From assembly GCA_965221935.1 (NCBI GenBank), contig CBDCSZ010000001.1:146470-210469 (forward strand): 64,000 bases of DNA, read 5' to 3'. Below are positions 1 through 8,480 of this stretch, piece after piece (within the stretch, counting starts at the first letter, position 1; each line of letters begins with the position of its first letter). The translations under genes were made by a program, and so were the position numbers. Source of the DNA: JAPOXR01 sp965221935 (lineage in GTDB: Bacteria; Pseudomonadota; Alphaproteobacteria; Rhodobacterales; Rhodobacteraceae). The notes below the pieces were generated by a model. It made no database searches. It was not told where the DNA came from and worked only from the letters and a program-made list of their open reading frames with translations.

Positions 1-1
1 G

Positions 2-1330
2 AGTCTTGACCGCCAGTTGCGGGGGCGGGCCGGCAACCAGCGCATCGAAGTCAATGTGCACGGCCGCATCATGCGCGAACTGGGCGCCGTGGGCGCCCGG
101 AACGGATCGAGTTTCCAGCTGACGGTTGACAGCGGGCTGCAGAACTATGCCGTGGCCAGGCTCGGCGAAGAGGCCGCTTCCGCAGTCATCATGAATGTCA
201 AAAACGGCGAACTGCTTGCCATTGCCTCATCCCCGACTTTCGATCCCAACAAGCTTTCGACCGGGATCACGCAGGCCGAATTTGACGTGCTCGTTGAGGA
301 CAAACGCACGCCGCTCGTCAACCGGCCGGTGCAGGGAATTTATCCTCCGGGATCGACCTTTAAAATGATCACCGCCCTGGCGGCCTTGGATGCCGGTTTG
401 ATCGCGGCCGACGAAATTCTGCAGTGCGAGGGATCGCTGGAGTTCAGCAACCGCGTGTTTCATTGCTGGAAAAACGACGGCCATGGAAAGGTGGATCTGC
501 TGAAAAGCATCAGCGAATCCTGCGACGTCTATTACTATCAGCTGGCACAGAGGGTTGGCATAGAAGCGCTGATGGCAATGGCCGTGAGATTCGGCATCGG
601 ACGCCGCGCAGAGCTGCCAATTCCCGGCATCGCCGAAGGTCTGGCGCCGACCAGGGAATGGAAACTGAGGCGCTATGAAAAATCCTGGCTGCTGGGCGAC
701 ACGCTGAACGCCGGCATTGGCCAGGGCTTTGTCCTCGCTTCGGCGCTGCAGCTCACGGTCATGACCGCGCGGCTGGCGACCGGTCTTTCGGTTCAGCCGA
801 AAATTATCCTCGCCGTTGACGGCAGACGCCGCCCGAACCACAGATTCCTATCGCTTGGCGTTTCAGAAAATGCGCTTGAACTCATGCGCCGGGGCATGGT
901 TGAGACTGTCAACAGCCCATACGGGACAGCATATCAGTCGCGAACCGCCGACGAATCCTTCACTGTCGCCGGCAAGACCGGGACCAGCCAGGTTCGCAAC
1001 ATTTCCGAACTCGAACGCAGGAGCGGGCTCATCAAGAACAAAGATCTTCCGCGTGAGCAACGGGACCATGCCCTGTTCTGCTGCTACGCGCCGTTCCACG
1101 ATCCGCTTTTCGCAGTGTCGGTTGTGGTCGAAAACGGCGGCAGCGGTTCAAAGGTGGCGGCTCCCATTGCGCGCGATTTGTTGATGCGCACGCATTACGG
1201 CCGCATCCCGCCGCTGCAAATGTATCCCCGGGAACTTCGCGACCGGATTCGCCAGGAACAGCTGCAGCTTCGCCTCAAGAACTTCCTGCCAGAAGAAACG
1301 CCCAAAGACCCGGGAACGCATCGCGCATGA
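2..1330 (+). CDS. mrdA: Penicillin-binding protein 2 (PBP2), 5' end outside window
   Basis: C-terminal 442 residues of a peptidoglycan D,D-transpeptidase that cross-links lateral-wall peptidoglycan in the elongasome with RodA. The frame is open from base 2, so the N-terminal membrane anchor lies outside the window. The transpeptidase motifs are in order: SxxK as STFK (Ser codon at 353, Lys at 362), SxN-type as SCD near 520, and KTGTS from 974. The stop overlaps the rodA start (ATGA, 1327-1330), the usual mrdA-mrdB coupling. Nothing suggests decay. The family call rests on these motifs plus the rodA neighbour. Confidence 0.95.
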   Translation, partial: SLDRQLRGRAGNQRIEVNVHGRIMRELGAVGARNGSSFQLTVDSGLQNYAVARLGEEAASAVIMNVKNGELLAIASSPTFDPNKLSTGITQAEFDVLVEDKRTPLVNRPVQGIYPPGSTFKMITALAALDAGLIAADEILQCEGSLEFSNRVFHCWKNDGHGKVDLLKSISESCDVYYYQLAQRVGIEALMAMAVRFGIGRRAELPIPGIAEGLAPTREWKLRRYEKSWLLGDTLNAGIGQGFVLASALQLTVMTARLATGLSVQPKIILAVDGRRRPNHRFLSLGVSENALELMRRGMVETVNSPYGTAYQSRTADESFTVAGKTGTSQVRNISELERRSGLIKNKDLPREQRDHALFCCYAPFHDPLFAVSVVVENGGSGSKVAAPIARDLLMRTHYGRIPPLQMYPRELRDRIRQEQLQLRLKNFLPEETPKDPGTHRA

Positions 1331-2469
1331 TAGTCTGGGAAAAACATGAGCCGCCGCTGCACAGCATCCCGCGAAAACTGTCCAGGTTCAGCTGGACGCT
1401 GTTTGCCTTGGTTGCCACCCTTTCGGCCGTTGGCGTGCTGGCCCTGTACTCAGTGGCAGGCGGATCGTTCACGCCATGGGCGCTGCAGCAGGTTTATCGG
1501 CTGGCGGCGGGTTTCGCTGTCATGTTTGCCGTCGCCTTGGTGCCCATCCAGTTCTGGCGAAGCGCGGCCCTGCCTGTCTATCTAGCCGCGCTTTTGCTGG
1601 TCGGTCTCGGCGCAGTTTACGGTGTCTCGGTAAAAGGGGCGCAGCGATGGCTTGATCTTGGACTGCTTCGCATTCAGCCGTCCGAGTTTGCCAAGATATC
1701 GGTGATTCTTCTCATCGCCGCCTACTACGAATTTCTTCCTAAAGAGAAAGTCTCGCATCCAGTCTGGGTGGCGATTCCCGCCGCCGCGGTTTTGGTGCCG
1801 TCGCTTCTCACGGCAATTCAACCCGACCTCGGCACTGCGGCCCTGATCGCGGCCGGCGGCGGCATTGTCATGTTTTTGGGCGGTGTCAGCCTGCTGTATT
1901 TTGCGGCCGTCATTGCCGTCACCGGCGCGGCGGTCGGCGCCGTCATGCTCAGCCGCGGCCAGAGTTGGCAGATTCTGCAGGATTACCAGTACATCCGCAT
2001 TGACACTTTCCTGGCTCCGGAGACTGACCCGCTCGGCGCGGGCTACCATGTCACGCAATCCAAGATCGCCATCGGGTCGGGCGGATTGAATGGGCGCGGT
2101 TTCCTGCAGGGCACCCAGAGCCAGCTGAATTTTCTCCCGGAAAAACATACGGATTTCGTGTTCACCACTCTTGCCGAGGAATTCGGTCTGTTCTGGTGTC
2201 TGATCCTGATCGGATTCTACGCCGTTATCGTTCTCATCTGCATGACGATCGCCCTGCGCTGCAAAGACAGGTTCTGCGCCCTGCTCGTCCTCGGCCTCGC
2301 GGGAACGTTTTTTCTCTATTTCGCGGCCAATCTCGCAATGATCACCGGCCTCATTCCCGTGGTCGGCGTTCCGCTGCCGTTCATTTCATACGGCGGCTCG
2401 TCCCAGCTGGTTCTGTTGCTGGCCTTCGGGCTCATTCAGAGCGTCCATATCCACGCCGAAAGGCATTGA
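1327..2469 (+). CDS. rodA: RodA, SEDS peptidoglycan glycosyltransferase
   Basis: 380-residue polytopic inner-membrane protein of the SEDS family, which polymerises lipid II glycan strands with PBP2. The usual family length is about 370-390 residues. It shows about ten hydrophobic segments, the internal GAQRWLDLG stretch, IQPSEFAKI, the QPDLGTA motif, and the C-terminal PLPFISYGGSS signature. Translation is probably coupled to mrdA because the ATG sits in the 4-base overlap with its stop. Seen: motifs and overlap. Known: SEDS function. Only RodA versus FtsW needs context, and the PBP2 neighbour decides it. Confidence 0.96.
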   Translation: MIVWEKHEPPLHSIPRKLSRFSWTLFALVATLSAVGVLALYSVAGGSFTPWALQQVYRLAAGFAVMFAVALVPIQFWRSAALPVYLAALLLVGLGAVYGVSVKGAQRWLDLGLLRIQPSEFAKISVILLIAAYYEFLPKEKVSHPVWVAIPAAAVLVPSLLTAIQPDLGTAALIAAGGGIVMFLGGVSLLYFAAVIAVTGAAVGAVMLSRGQSWQILQDYQYIRIDTFLAPETDPLGAGYHVTQSKIAIGSGGLNGRGFLQGTQSQLNFLPEKHTDFVFTTLAEEFGLFWCLILIGFYAVIVLICMTIALRCKDRFCALLVLGLAGTFFLYFAANLAMITGLIPVVGVPLPFISYGGSSQLVLLLAFGLIQSVHIHAERH

Positions 2470-2473
2470 AGAT

Positions 2474-3412
2474 TTGACTTCGAAAATCCTGTTTTCGGCG
2501 CATGAGAAACACTTTGAAGAGTGGCGCGGCATCCTGCCGGCGCAGCTTGCCGGCAAAGGCGTTGATGCGGAGGTGCTGTTCGGCGCCTGCGACCCCAGCC
2601 AGGTTGACTATGTCGCCTACGCGCGTGACGGAAAACTGTCCGACTTCACCCCCTTCACGCGGCTGAAGGCGGTCCTCAGCCTGTGGGCGGGAATTGAGGA
2701 ACTTGTCAAAAACGAAACCATCAACTGCCCGATCGCCCGGATGGTTGAATCTGGAATGATCGAAGACATGACCGCGTGGGTCACGGCACAGGTCCTCCGG
2801 CACCATCTTGGGATTGACCGCATTGTCAACGGCCAGGACGGGGTCTGGCGCAACCATTTGAAGCCGCCGCTCGCATCAAACCGGACGGTGGCGCTTCTTG
2901 GCCTCGGTGAACTTGGACGAGCCGCCGCACAATCTCTGAAAGCGTTGAATTTTCGTGTTATTGGATGGAGCCGGACACCAAAGTCACTTGCCGGGATCGA
3001 CTGTCGACATGGCCGCGCCGGACTGGAATCCACGGTTATGGAGGCGGAGATCACCGCCCTCATGCTGCCGCACACAAAGTGGACAGAAGGCCTTCTCAAC
3101 GCTGAACTGCTCGGCGGTTTCCGGCAGGGTTCAATCATTGTCAATTCCGGACGGGGGGCGCTGATTGACGACGATGCCTTGCTGGCGGCCCTTGACCGCG
3201 GGCAGATTGCGCACGCGACGCTGGATGTGTTTCACGAGGAACCGTTGCCTCCCGAGCACAGATTCTGGAGCCACAAATCCGTGACCGTCTCTCCCCACAT
3301 CGCCGCCGACACCCGCGCCGAAACCGCAGCCGGGGTCATAGCCGAAAATGTCCGGCGCGGCGAGAATGGCGAACCGCTGCTGTTTCTTGTCGACAAAGTC
3401 AGGGGATATTGA
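2474..3412 (+). CDS. D-2-hydroxyacid dehydrogenase, GhrA-like (glyoxylate/hydroxypyruvate reductase type)
   Basis: 312 residues, D-isomer-specific 2-hydroxyacid dehydrogenase family. The NAD(P)-binding Rossmann motif GLGELGRAA lies near residue 140, followed by NSGRGALIDDDAL and the catalytic-His region VSPHIAADT near residue 277. The overall look is that of the GhrA branch (glyoxylate or hydroxypyruvate reduction). The start is a TTG only 4 bases after rodA, so expression may come through the rodA message. It lies just before an acylating aldehyde dehydrogenase and a CoA ligase, so its substrate may be a 2-oxo or 2-hydroxy acid linked to that pathway. That link is inference. Exact substrate unknown. 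Confidence 0.8.
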   Translation: MTSKILFSAHEKHFEEWRGILPAQLAGKGVDAEVLFGACDPSQVDYVAYARDGKLSDFTPFTRLKAVLSLWAGIEELVKNETINCPIARMVESGMIEDMTAWVTAQVLRHHLGIDRIVNGQDGVWRNHLKPPLASNRTVALLGLGELGRAAAQSLKALNFRVIGWSRTPKSLAGIDCRHGRAGLESTVMEAEITALMLPHTKWTEGLLNAELLGGFRQGSIIVNSGRGALIDDDALLAALDRGQIAHATLDVFHEEPLPPEHRFWSHKSVTVSPHIAADTRAETAAGVIAENVRRGENGEPLLFLVDKVRGY

Positions 3413-3458
3413 CGCTTTCCACCGTTCGGTAAGACCGGCGCCCATCAAAGGTGACACA

Positions 3459-4880
3459 ATGCCAAACGACCAATCGGCGGCATCGCCGCCAATCGCCCGC
3501 GCCGCAGCGCAAATGGTGGCGGATGCCCGCGCTGCGATGGTTGATTTCGCCAACGACGATCCGGATCGGGTCGATCAGGCAGTCCGCGCCCTCGCTTGGT
3601 CTGTGTACAAGCCTGAGCACGCGCGAATGCTGGCGGAAATGGCAGTTGAGGACACCGGCCTCGGAAACGTTGCATCGAAGATCGTAAAAAACCAGCGCAA
3701 GACGTTCGGAACCCTCCGCGACCTTCTGCGGACCAAGACGATCGGTTTGATCGAACGGGATCCGGCGCGGGGACTCGCACTTTACGGCAAACCAGTCGGC
3801 GTCGTCGGCGCAGTCTGTCCGTCGACAAACCCGGCGGCCACCCCGGTCAACAAGGCCATGATGGCCGTCAAAGGGGGCAACGCGATTGTCATTGCTCCCT
3901 CCCCTGCGGGCTATCGCACGACTGCAAAAACCGTTTTCCTGATGCGGGCGGCGCTGGCGGCGGCCGGCCACCCGGCCGATTTGGTGCAAATACTTGATCC
4001 GCCTGTCAACAAAGAGGCGACCCAGGCTTTGCTGGAAGCGGTGGACCTCGCCGTCGTCACCGGCTCACAAAACAATGTGCGCCGGGCCATGACATCGGGG
4101 ACGGTTGCTATCGGCGTCGGACCCGGCAATGTTCCTGTGATCATTGATTCCACCGCTGACCTCGTGCCGGCGGCGGAGCGGGTCGCGGCCTCCAAATCCT
4201 TTGACAACGCCACCTCCTGCTCATCCGAGAACGCGCTTGTCATCCTTGATGACATCTATGAACCGGCTATGCGGGCGCTGCAGACAGCCGGCGGCTGGCG
4301 GTGCAGCGCCGTGGAACGGGAACGGATCGCGTCAGTTCATTGGCAGGACAGTCGCCTCAACCGGAAGATCATCGCCAAAGACCCGGACTGCGCGGCGCGG
4401 GCGTTCGGGCTCCCCGCAGCCGCCGAGAACGCCCGATTCTTTCTCGTTGAAGCGGATCAGGTCGATGGCGCGGGCGGATTTGCCGACGAAAAGCTGTCAC
4501 TTGTGCTGACCGTCTACCGGGCGGTGGATTTTTCCGATGCGCTGGCTTTGGTGAAGCGGATTCTGGAGGTGAAGGGCAAGGGTCACTCGGTCGGAATTCA
4601 CACTGAGAACATGGACCGCGCCCGCGAGCTCGCCGCAGCCACCGATGTCGTCCGGGTTTTGGTCAATCAGGCGCATACTTTCGGCAACGGCGGCAGCTTC
4701 GAAAACGGACTGCCGTTCACCTTGTCTATGGGAGGCGGAACCTGGGCAGGCAACACGATTTCCGAAAACCTGAACGCCCGGCACTTCATCAACATCACGC
4801 ACCTGGTTTCGCCGATCGCAGAGGACAGACCTGAAGAAGAAGAGCTGTTCGGGCCGCACTGGGCGGACTGCGGCCGCTAG
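3459..4880 (+). CDS. sauS: CoA-acylating aldehyde dehydrogenase, SauS-like
   Basis: 473 residues from ATG 3459, chosen because AAAGGTG lies just upstream and the length matches acylating dehydrogenases. A longer reading from 3348 would overlap the previous gene. The catalytic cysteine lies in TSCSSEN, after the GVGPGNVPV nucleotide-site segment, and the tail has the NTISEN and INITHLV signatures of the acetaldehyde/sulfoacetaldehyde acylating group. It interconverts an aldehyde and its acyl-CoA. The next two genes encode a two-subunit CoA ligase, an arrangement reported for sulfoacetate pathways (SauS with SauPQ). The sulfoacetaldehyde assignment is inferred from context; another aldehyde is possible. 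Confidence 0.7.
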   Translation: MPNDQSAASPPIARAAAQMVADARAAMVDFANDDPDRVDQAVRALAWSVYKPEHARMLAEMAVEDTGLGNVASKIVKNQRKTFGTLRDLLRTKTIGLIERDPARGLALYGKPVGVVGAVCPSTNPAATPVNKAMMAVKGGNAIVIAPSPAGYRTTAKTVFLMRAALAAAGHPADLVQILDPPVNKEATQALLEAVDLAVVTGSQNNVRRAMTSGTVAIGVGPGNVPVIIDSTADLVPAAERVAASKSFDNATSCSSENALVILDDIYEPAMRALQTAGGWRCSAVERERIASVHWQDSRLNRKIIAKDPDCAARAFGLPAAAENARFFLVEADQVDGAGGFADEKLSLVLTVYRAVDFSDALALVKRILEVKGKGHSVGIHTENMDRARELAAATDVVRVLVNQAHTFGNGGSFENGLPFTLSMGGGTWAGNTISENLNARHFINITHLVSPIAEDRPEEEELFGPHWADCGR

Positions 4881-4895
4881 CAACAGGAACGCACC

Positions 4896-6041
4896 ATGGA
4901 TTTCTGTGAATACGCCGCCAAACCGCTGCTTGCTGCCGCCGGCATTGAGGTGCCGGCCGGCATAACAACCGGCTGCGCCGCCGAGGCCATGGAATTTACG
5001 GAAAAATCCGGCAGTTGCGTTGTCAAGGCCCAGGTGGCGGCCGGCAAACGCGGCAAAGCCGGTGGCATTCAGCCGGTCGCCGACCCCCTTGAGGCGAAAT
5101 CGGCCGCACAGCGCATTCTCGGTATGCGGATTGCCGGCCATCCTGTGGAAAAAGTGCTGGTTGAAGAGCAAGTCGCGCGGGAGCGCGAATGTTACGCCGC
5201 AATTGTCGCTGACGGCGTTTCGCAGGGACCGCTGCTGTTGTTTTCTCCGCTCGGCGGCATGGATGTTGAGGACATCGCGGCGCGGGACCCGCAGGCAATG
5301 CGCCGCATCGCGATCGACATTCGGACCGGACCTGACGAGGACGCGCTGAGACGGACACTGGACGGATGCGGGCTGGGCTCTGCCACCGCCGCTGTGGCGG
5401 ACAGCTTGATCCGGCTCTATCGGGTTTATCGTGACTGCGACGCTGAACTCATAGAAATCAACCCTCTGGCGATCACAAAAAGCGGGGCGGCAGTTGCGCT
5501 TGACTGCAAACTCTCGGTCGACGATGCCTCAGTCAGCCGCCAGACTGAACTGGCTGCGGCCGCGGTGCCCGCACGGCGGACCGCGCTTGAGGCAAGAGCC
5601 GCCGAACAGGGGCTGAAATACATCGAACTGGAAGGCAATGTCGGCGTGCTCGCGAACGGCGCCGGGCTGACTATGACCAGTATGGATGCCATTGTGCGCG
5701 CCGGCGGACACCCGGCGAATTTTCTTGAAATCGGCGGCGAGTCCTACACCAAAGCGCGCCCGGCACTAGAGATTGTTTTGGCAAACCCTGGCGTGAAGTC
5801 TCTGCTGGTCAATTTCTGCGGCGCATTTGCCCGCACCGATGTCATGGCGGACGGCGTCGCGCAGGCATGGCTGGATCTCCGACCGGAAATTCGGGTTTTC
5901 TTTGCGATCAACGGCACCGGCGCCGAAGAGGCGGTTCAGCTGATCCGCGACCGCATTGGAATTGATCCGTTCCGCGATATGGACGCCGCCGTCGCCGCCG
6001 CCGTCAACGCCGCCACAGCCCAAGAGACTGCAGATTCATGA
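4896..6041 (+). CDS. ATP-grasp acyl-CoA ligase beta subunit (SucC-like, possible SauP)
   Basis: 381 residues resembling the succinyl-CoA synthetase beta subunit. The N-terminal ATP-grasp domain has VKAQVAAGKRGKAGG, the Mg/ATP region has ELIEINPLA, and the C-terminal domain carries GNVGVLANGAGLTM. A good AGGAA precedes ATG 4896, and the stop overlaps the alpha-subunit start (ATGA). Unlike a TCA-cycle sucC, it sits next to an acylating aldehyde dehydrogenase rather than sucAB or mdh. It is therefore probably a specialised acid:CoA ligase making ATP or GTP from an acyl-CoA, or running the reverse reaction. Substrate not determinable here. Confidence 0.75.
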   Translation: MDFCEYAAKPLLAAAGIEVPAGITTGCAAEAMEFTEKSGSCVVKAQVAAGKRGKAGGIQPVADPLEAKSAAQRILGMRIAGHPVEKVLVEEQVARERECYAAIVADGVSQGPLLLFSPLGGMDVEDIAARDPQAMRRIAIDIRTGPDEDALRRTLDGCGLGSATAAVADSLIRLYRVYRDCDAELIEINPLAITKSGAAVALDCKLSVDDASVSRQTELAAAAVPARRTALEARAAEQGLKYIELEGNVGVLANGAGLTMTSMDAIVRAGGHPANFLEIGGESYTKARPALEIVLANPGVKSLLVNFCGAFARTDVMADGVAQAWLDLRPEIRVFFAINGTGAEEAVQLIRDRIGIDPFRDMDAAVAAAVNAATAQETADS

Positions 6042-6925
6042 TCCTGCGAAAACACCACCGGATCCTTGTGTTCGGCATCACCGGCAAACAGGGTTCTTTT
6101 TGGTCGAATGCGATGATCGACTATGGCGCCCGCGTTGTCGGCGGTGTCAATCCGCGGAAGCCCGGGATCGCGCATCTCGGCGTCAATGTCTTCGCATCGG
6201 CCCGCGATGCATCGTCCCAAATCGACAGCGACGCCGCGCTGCTGTTCGTGCCGCCTATGACCGCGAAATCGGCGATTCTCGACGCCTGCGAGGCCGGGAT
6301 AAAGACGATTGTTTGTCTGACTGAGCATATTCCGCTGCACGATGTGATGGAGTCGCTGGCCGCTGCGCGTGCGCACGGCGCGCGCGTGTTTGGCCCGAAC
6401 ACCGCCGGGCTTGTGACGCCAGGCGAAACTTTCGCCGGAATTATGCCTGCATTCAACGATAAGGTGTTTCGGCCGGGCCGGATCGGCGTGATTTCGCGTT
6501 CAGGCAGCCTGGGGACGCTTATGTGTTTGGAATTGACCGCAAACGGGATGGGACAGTCAGCCTTTCTCGGTGTCGGCGGCGACCCGGTGATTGGCACTTC
6601 GACGGCGGAAGCTCTGCGGATTCTGGACACCGATGACAGAACCGACGCGGTTGTGATCTGCGGAGAGATTGGCGGTTCGGCGGAAGAAGAGGCTGCCGCC
6701 GTCGCGGCGCGCATGCAAAAACCGGTGGCGGCGTTCATTGCCGGCAGCAGCGCGCCGCCGGGGCGCAAGATGGGCCACGCGGGAGCTATCGTCACCGGGA
6801 GTTCCGGCAGCTACGCGGCGAAACGCAAAGCCCTTGAAAGCGCCGGCGTGACAGTTGCGGATGTTCCCAGCCAGATTCCACACATCATCGCCGGCGCGCT
6901 GTCGAGCCAACCGCCTATCCAGTGA
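6038..6925 (+). CDS. Acyl-CoA ligase alpha subunit (SucD-like, possible SauQ)
   Basis: 295 residues, the alpha partner of the preceding ATP-grasp subunit, with overlapping start (ATGA at 6038). The CoA-binding Rossmann N-terminus has GITGKQGSFW, GPNTAG lies near residue 120, and the phosphohistidine loop KMGHAGAIVTG lies near residue 247, where SucD carries its catalytic His. Length matches SucD (about 290). It should transfer phosphate via the His between nucleotide on the beta subunit and acyl phosphate/CoA. Pathway assignment (sulfoacetyl-CoA or another acyl-CoA) is inference from the sauS-like gene. Confidence 0.75.
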   Translation: MILRKHHRILVFGITGKQGSFWSNAMIDYGARVVGGVNPRKPGIAHLGVNVFASARDASSQIDSDAALLFVPPMTAKSAILDACEAGIKTIVCLTEHIPLHDVMESLAAARAHGARVFGPNTAGLVTPGETFAGIMPAFNDKVFRPGRIGVISRSGSLGTLMCLELTANGMGQSAFLGVGGDPVIGTSTAEALRILDTDDRTDAVVICGEIGGSAEEEAAAVAARMQKPVAAFIAGSSAPPGRKMGHAGAIVTGSSGSYAAKRKALESAGVTVADVPSQIPHIIAGALSSQPPIQ

Positions 6926-7230
6926 CGACTTCCTGAGCTTGACCTGGCCGCCCTGAACGAAGATCCTGCGGCATTTTCCCTCGGCCGCAGCGGCTTCAGA
7001 CAGCATGACGCGCTCGATGGAAAGACGCGGAATGAATCACGCGAATCATGGCGGATGAGCGGGACCCCGCCGTCCCATGCGTCCTCACCTGGAACGCAGG
7101 TTGACGCATATGCGCAGCGCAGTAACCAACGTCAGCGAGGCCTTTCGCCGACGCGGCCGGCTGAACCGAAAGCCAACCGGCGCCGGGCCGGTTCACAGCC
7201 GCCGATGGCCAATCATTTGGGAGTGTGTGG
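6926..7230. other. Intergenic stretch with a bulged hairpin upstream of the ABC ATPase remnant
   Basis: About 305 bases without a convincing gene; short open frames here have no family resemblance. The only structure I see is an inverted repeat at 7158-7201. CGGCTGAACCG can pair with CGGTT-CA-CAGCCG, giving 11 base pairs with a 2-base bulge and a 20-base loop. It ends about 30 bases before the ATPase start, so it could be a leader hairpin or an old terminator. No U-tract follows it. Confidence 0.4.
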
Positions 7231-8292
7231 ATGGCTCGCGTAGAATTTAAGGACATACGCAAATCCTTTGGGGAAACCGAAGTTATTCACGGTGTGGACC
7301 TGCAGATAGAGGACGGCGAATTCTGTGTGTTCGTCGGACCTTCGGGCTGCGGAAAGTCGACGCTGCTAAGACTGATCGCAGGCTTGGAAGAGGTGACATC
7401 GGGATCACTCCAGATCGGCGGGCGCGATGTGACCCGGGTCGACCCGGCCGACCGGGGCATTGCGATGGTCTTTCAGACGTACGCCCTTTATCCGCACATG
7501 ACGGTGGCGGAAAACATGGGGTTCGGCCTGCGAATGAATGGCGTCCCGAAGCAGGAGATCGCCGCAAAAGTCAGCGCCGCGGCCGAAACTCTTCGGCTGA
7601 CCGAATATCTTCGGCGCAAACCGAAGGCCCTGTCGGGCGGTCAAAGGCAGAGGGTCGCCATCGGCCGGGCGATTGTCCGCGGTCCCGGCGTGTTCCTGTT
7701 CGATGAGCCTTTGTCAAATCTCGATGCTGAATTGCGCGTGGATATGCGCGTTGAACTCGCATGGCTGCACCAGGAGCTCGCGGCGACAATGGTCTATGTG
7801 ACCCATGACCAGGTCGAAGCGATGACGCTTGCCGACAATATCGTCGTTCTGCGCGACGGCAATATCGAACAGGTCGGCACGCCGCTGGAACTCTACTGAA
7901 ACCCCGGAAACCAGTTTGTGGCGGGATTCATCGGGTCGCCGAGCATGAACTTTGTCAATGGCTCAGTCAAAAACGGCCAAGTGTCGATCGCCGCCCTGTC
8001 AGACATGACATTCGATGTCGATATGGCGCTACCGGCGGACACAAGATCCGTGACTGTTGGCCTGAGGCCGCAGATACTGGCCATTTATCCGGCAAAGTCG
8101 GAATTGTCGGTCGAGCTTTCAGAACGGCTTGGCGGTGTGTCTTACGATTATCTCAGGACACCGACCGGTGAGCGGCTGGTGGTCGAATCCCGGGGCGACG
8201 CGGAAACCTCGGCCGGAACCGAGGTCGAAGTCGAATTCGAAGCCTCTGCCGCCCTGCTTTTCGACCCCGGCACAGGTCAGCGGCTTACCTAG
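7231..8292 (+). pseudogene. Sugar ABC transporter ATPase (UgpC/MalK type) with in-frame TGA
   Basis: Reads as one 353-residue UgpC/MalK-type ATPase except for a TGA at 7897-7899. Codons 1-222 carry Walker A GPSGCGKST, the signature LSGGQRQRVAIGRA, Walker B FLFDEPLSNLD and the H-loop THDQVEAMT. After the TGA the same frame continues with NPGNQFVAGFIGSPSMNF and the OB/TOBE regulatory domain to the TAG at 8290. The family has a non-stop residue after ELY, so this is a point nonsense mutation. A 222-residue product would retain nearly the whole nucleotide-binding domain but lose the regulatory tail; residual activity cannot be excluded. ATG 7231 is preceded by GGGAG. The sugar permeases most likely to use it are at 24025-25822. 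Confidence 0.85.
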
Positions 8293-8480
8293 ACGAAACT
8301 TTCGGCTGATTTCTCTCCCCCGGCTTCCCGCAAGCTCCTGAAACAACGCGTCTCTTTGGTGCCGAATCAGGGATTCTTACTGTATATTCTTTGCCATGTC
8401 ATTTGCTGAATTTGGTTTTCGCATAGACTGTTATTAATATATTATGTAGATATGATTGTTGCCATGCAAGGATCATAGCC

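Noticed and set aside
1582..2148. 188-codon open frame antisense to rodA
   Set aside because: Shadow of a high-GC membrane-protein gene.
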